Shown in pieces: positions 6,330 to 6,330 of a DNA stretch of 6,330 bases. The notes under the pieces are model-generated. The model made no database searches. It had not been told where the DNA came from and saw nothing but the letters and a program-made list of their open reading frames with translations. The translations under genes were made by a program, and so were the position numbers. The stretch is from Bacteroides sp. GTDB taxonomy: Bacteria; Bacteroidota; Bacteroidia; Bacteroidales; Bacteroidaceae. Each line of letters opens with the position of its first letter. Position 1 is the stretch's first letter. The DNA is taken from contig JAJPZL010000303.1 in NCBI GenBank assembly GCA_021204375.1, positions 1-6,330 on the forward strand, given 5' to 3'.

Positions 6330-6330
6330 C

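Overview
The window looks like Bacteroidales (Bacteroidota) DNA of moderate GC. The basis is the minus-strand genes. They encode FimB/Mfa-like lipoproteins of the type V pilus superfamily, with a lipidated N-terminus, an 'RALT...E-LD-L-F' first strand, an 'LANCR' strand and a C-terminal 'DRNIGA...CPEGWRIP' module. Upstream spacers show no strong sigma-70 or Shine-Dalgarno signals. The genus cannot be fixed from the sequence alone.

Layout. (1) Positions 5-1014, plus strand: a helix-turn-helix regulator. Its natural ATG at 5 is separated from the rest of its frame by a seven-A run that is one base short. (2) Positions 1015-1148: a short convergent intergenic stretch holding a good minus-strand rho-independent terminator at 1078-1102. 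(3) Positions 1149-4713, minus strand: one long gene that would encode a secreted lipoprotein of about 1188 residues. The first 794 codons are open. The last third carries three in-frame stops (TAG, TAA, TGA) and two single-base frameshifts. (4) Positions 4742-6246, minus strand: a shorter paralogue of the same family, 486 codons, interrupted by one in-frame TAG at 5607-5605. Its 3' end appears to be a deletion scar: a strand seen in the longer paralogue's distal region reappears here out of frame. (5) Positions 6270-6329, minus strand: the probable C-terminus of a third gene running in from outside the window.

The three minus-strand genes are closely spaced, have no visible internal promoter and share one terminator, so they read as an operon for surface-anchored or tip-located fimbrial proteins. 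The convergent regulator could control it, but nothing in the sequence proves this.

The main message is breakage. Every gene with a visible body carries at least one disabling change, and the changes cluster in the distal third of the long gene. Either this is a decaying (or slippage-controlled) fimbrial accessory locus, or the assembly contains errors. Raw reads or a close relative would separate these. I did not find a clearly new system. The A-run regulator, the one-sided decay of the long gene and the deletion scar in the short paralogue are the points most worth checking.
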